DNA from: Comamonadaceae bacterium
Lineage (GTDB): Bacteria > Pseudomonadota > Gammaproteobacteria > Burkholderiales > Burkholderiaceae_C
Length of the DNA stretch: 22,376 nt
Assembly (NCBI GenBank): GCA_947458415.1
Contig: CANGZG010000014.1
Span: 1-22,376 of the forward strand
Direction: 5' to 3'
The translations under genes and the position numbers were made by a program. Positions 22,202 to 22,376 of the stretch are shown piece by piece. Below the pieces are notes generated by a model, which saw only the letters and a list, made by a program, of their open reading frames with translations, was not told where the DNA came from and searched no databases. Numbering within the stretch: position 1 is the first letter of the stretch; the number at the start of each line of letters is the position of its first letter.

Positions 22202-22376
22202 TGCCGCTGCCGCTCACACAGCCGTAACCCCTGTCAGTTTGTTGCAATGCATCGCAGGGGTGCTGCAAGGCCGCTGGGTTTGGCTGGCCATGTCCAGCCT
22301 CTACATCAATGCAGGCATGATGGTCACGCCTTTGTTTGCCATGTTGGTGTACGACAAAGTGGTGCACAACGGTGTG
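22194..22376 (+). CDS. Second type I secretion ABC transporter, N-terminal part (3' end outside window; SiiF role)
   Basis: ATG 22194 overlaps the end of the RTX gene by eight bases and opens a frame that stays open to the right edge, giving 61 residues. It reads MSDAAAAHTAVTPVSLLQCI, then WVWLAMSSLYINAGMMVTPL and FAMLVYDKVVHNGV. The first membrane helix plus VYDKVVHNGV matches the equivalent VYDRVIPNGA region of the transporter at 3635 and of type I exporters in general. Unlike that protein it starts almost directly with the membrane domain, so it lacks a C39-like N-terminal domain. It should be the energy-coupled exporter for the RTX protein. The membrane and ATPase domains cannot be checked here. 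Confidence 0.8.
   Translation, partial: MSDAAAAHTAVTPVSLLQCIAGVLQGRWVWLAMSSLYINAGMMVTPLFAMLVYDKVVHNGV

Overview
The window looks like a Betaproteobacterium, probably Burkholderiales/Comamonadaceae. This is inferred from the moderately high GC, the strong TTG-leucine and GCC/CGC codon preference, and the protein character; there is no rRNA or other marker gene to confirm it. All supported genes are on the + strand. No tRNA, rRNA, insertion sequence, CRISPR array or integrase was seen.

Layout: positions 2-478 carry the 3' end of a gamma-glutamyltransferase gene. An AT-rich intergenic region (about 79% A+T over 561-710) follows and is the best candidate for the main promoter. From 820 to the right edge runs one uninterrupted, tightly packed gene cluster: a small exported protein, a proline-rich lipoprotein, a TolC-family outer-membrane protein, a type I secretion ABC transporter with a degenerate C39-like domain, an HlyD-family adaptor, a second and larger TolC-like protein, a MotB/SiiA-like membrane protein, a second HlyD-family adaptor, a MotA/TolQ/ExbB (SiiB-like) channel protein with a long coiled-coil tail, a 3028-residue RTX protein, and the start of a second type I ABC transporter that runs off the window. 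Several junctions are ATGA or TGATG overlaps, so translational coupling is likely.

How the parts fit: the right half (7095 to the end) contains one of each component known from the Salmonella SPI-4 giant-adhesin system: an outer-membrane channel (SiiC role), a MotB-like protein (SiiA role), an adaptor (SiiD role), a MotA-like protein (SiiB role), a giant substrate (SiiE role) and an ABC transporter (SiiF role). The substrate differs from SiiE. It is built almost entirely of RTX calcium-binding repeats rather than Ig-like domains. It also appears to be an internal duplication: two unequal copies of [about 160-190-residue non-RTX domain + RTX array + closing domain] behind one N-terminal module. 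The left half (2260-7095) supplies a second complete set of type I secretion parts, so two export machines, or one with exchangeable parts, are encoded together.

The first two genes (820-2234) encode an exported protein and a lipoprotein that share a related C-terminal domain. Their function is not recognised; their position suggests envelope accessory factors for the secretion system.
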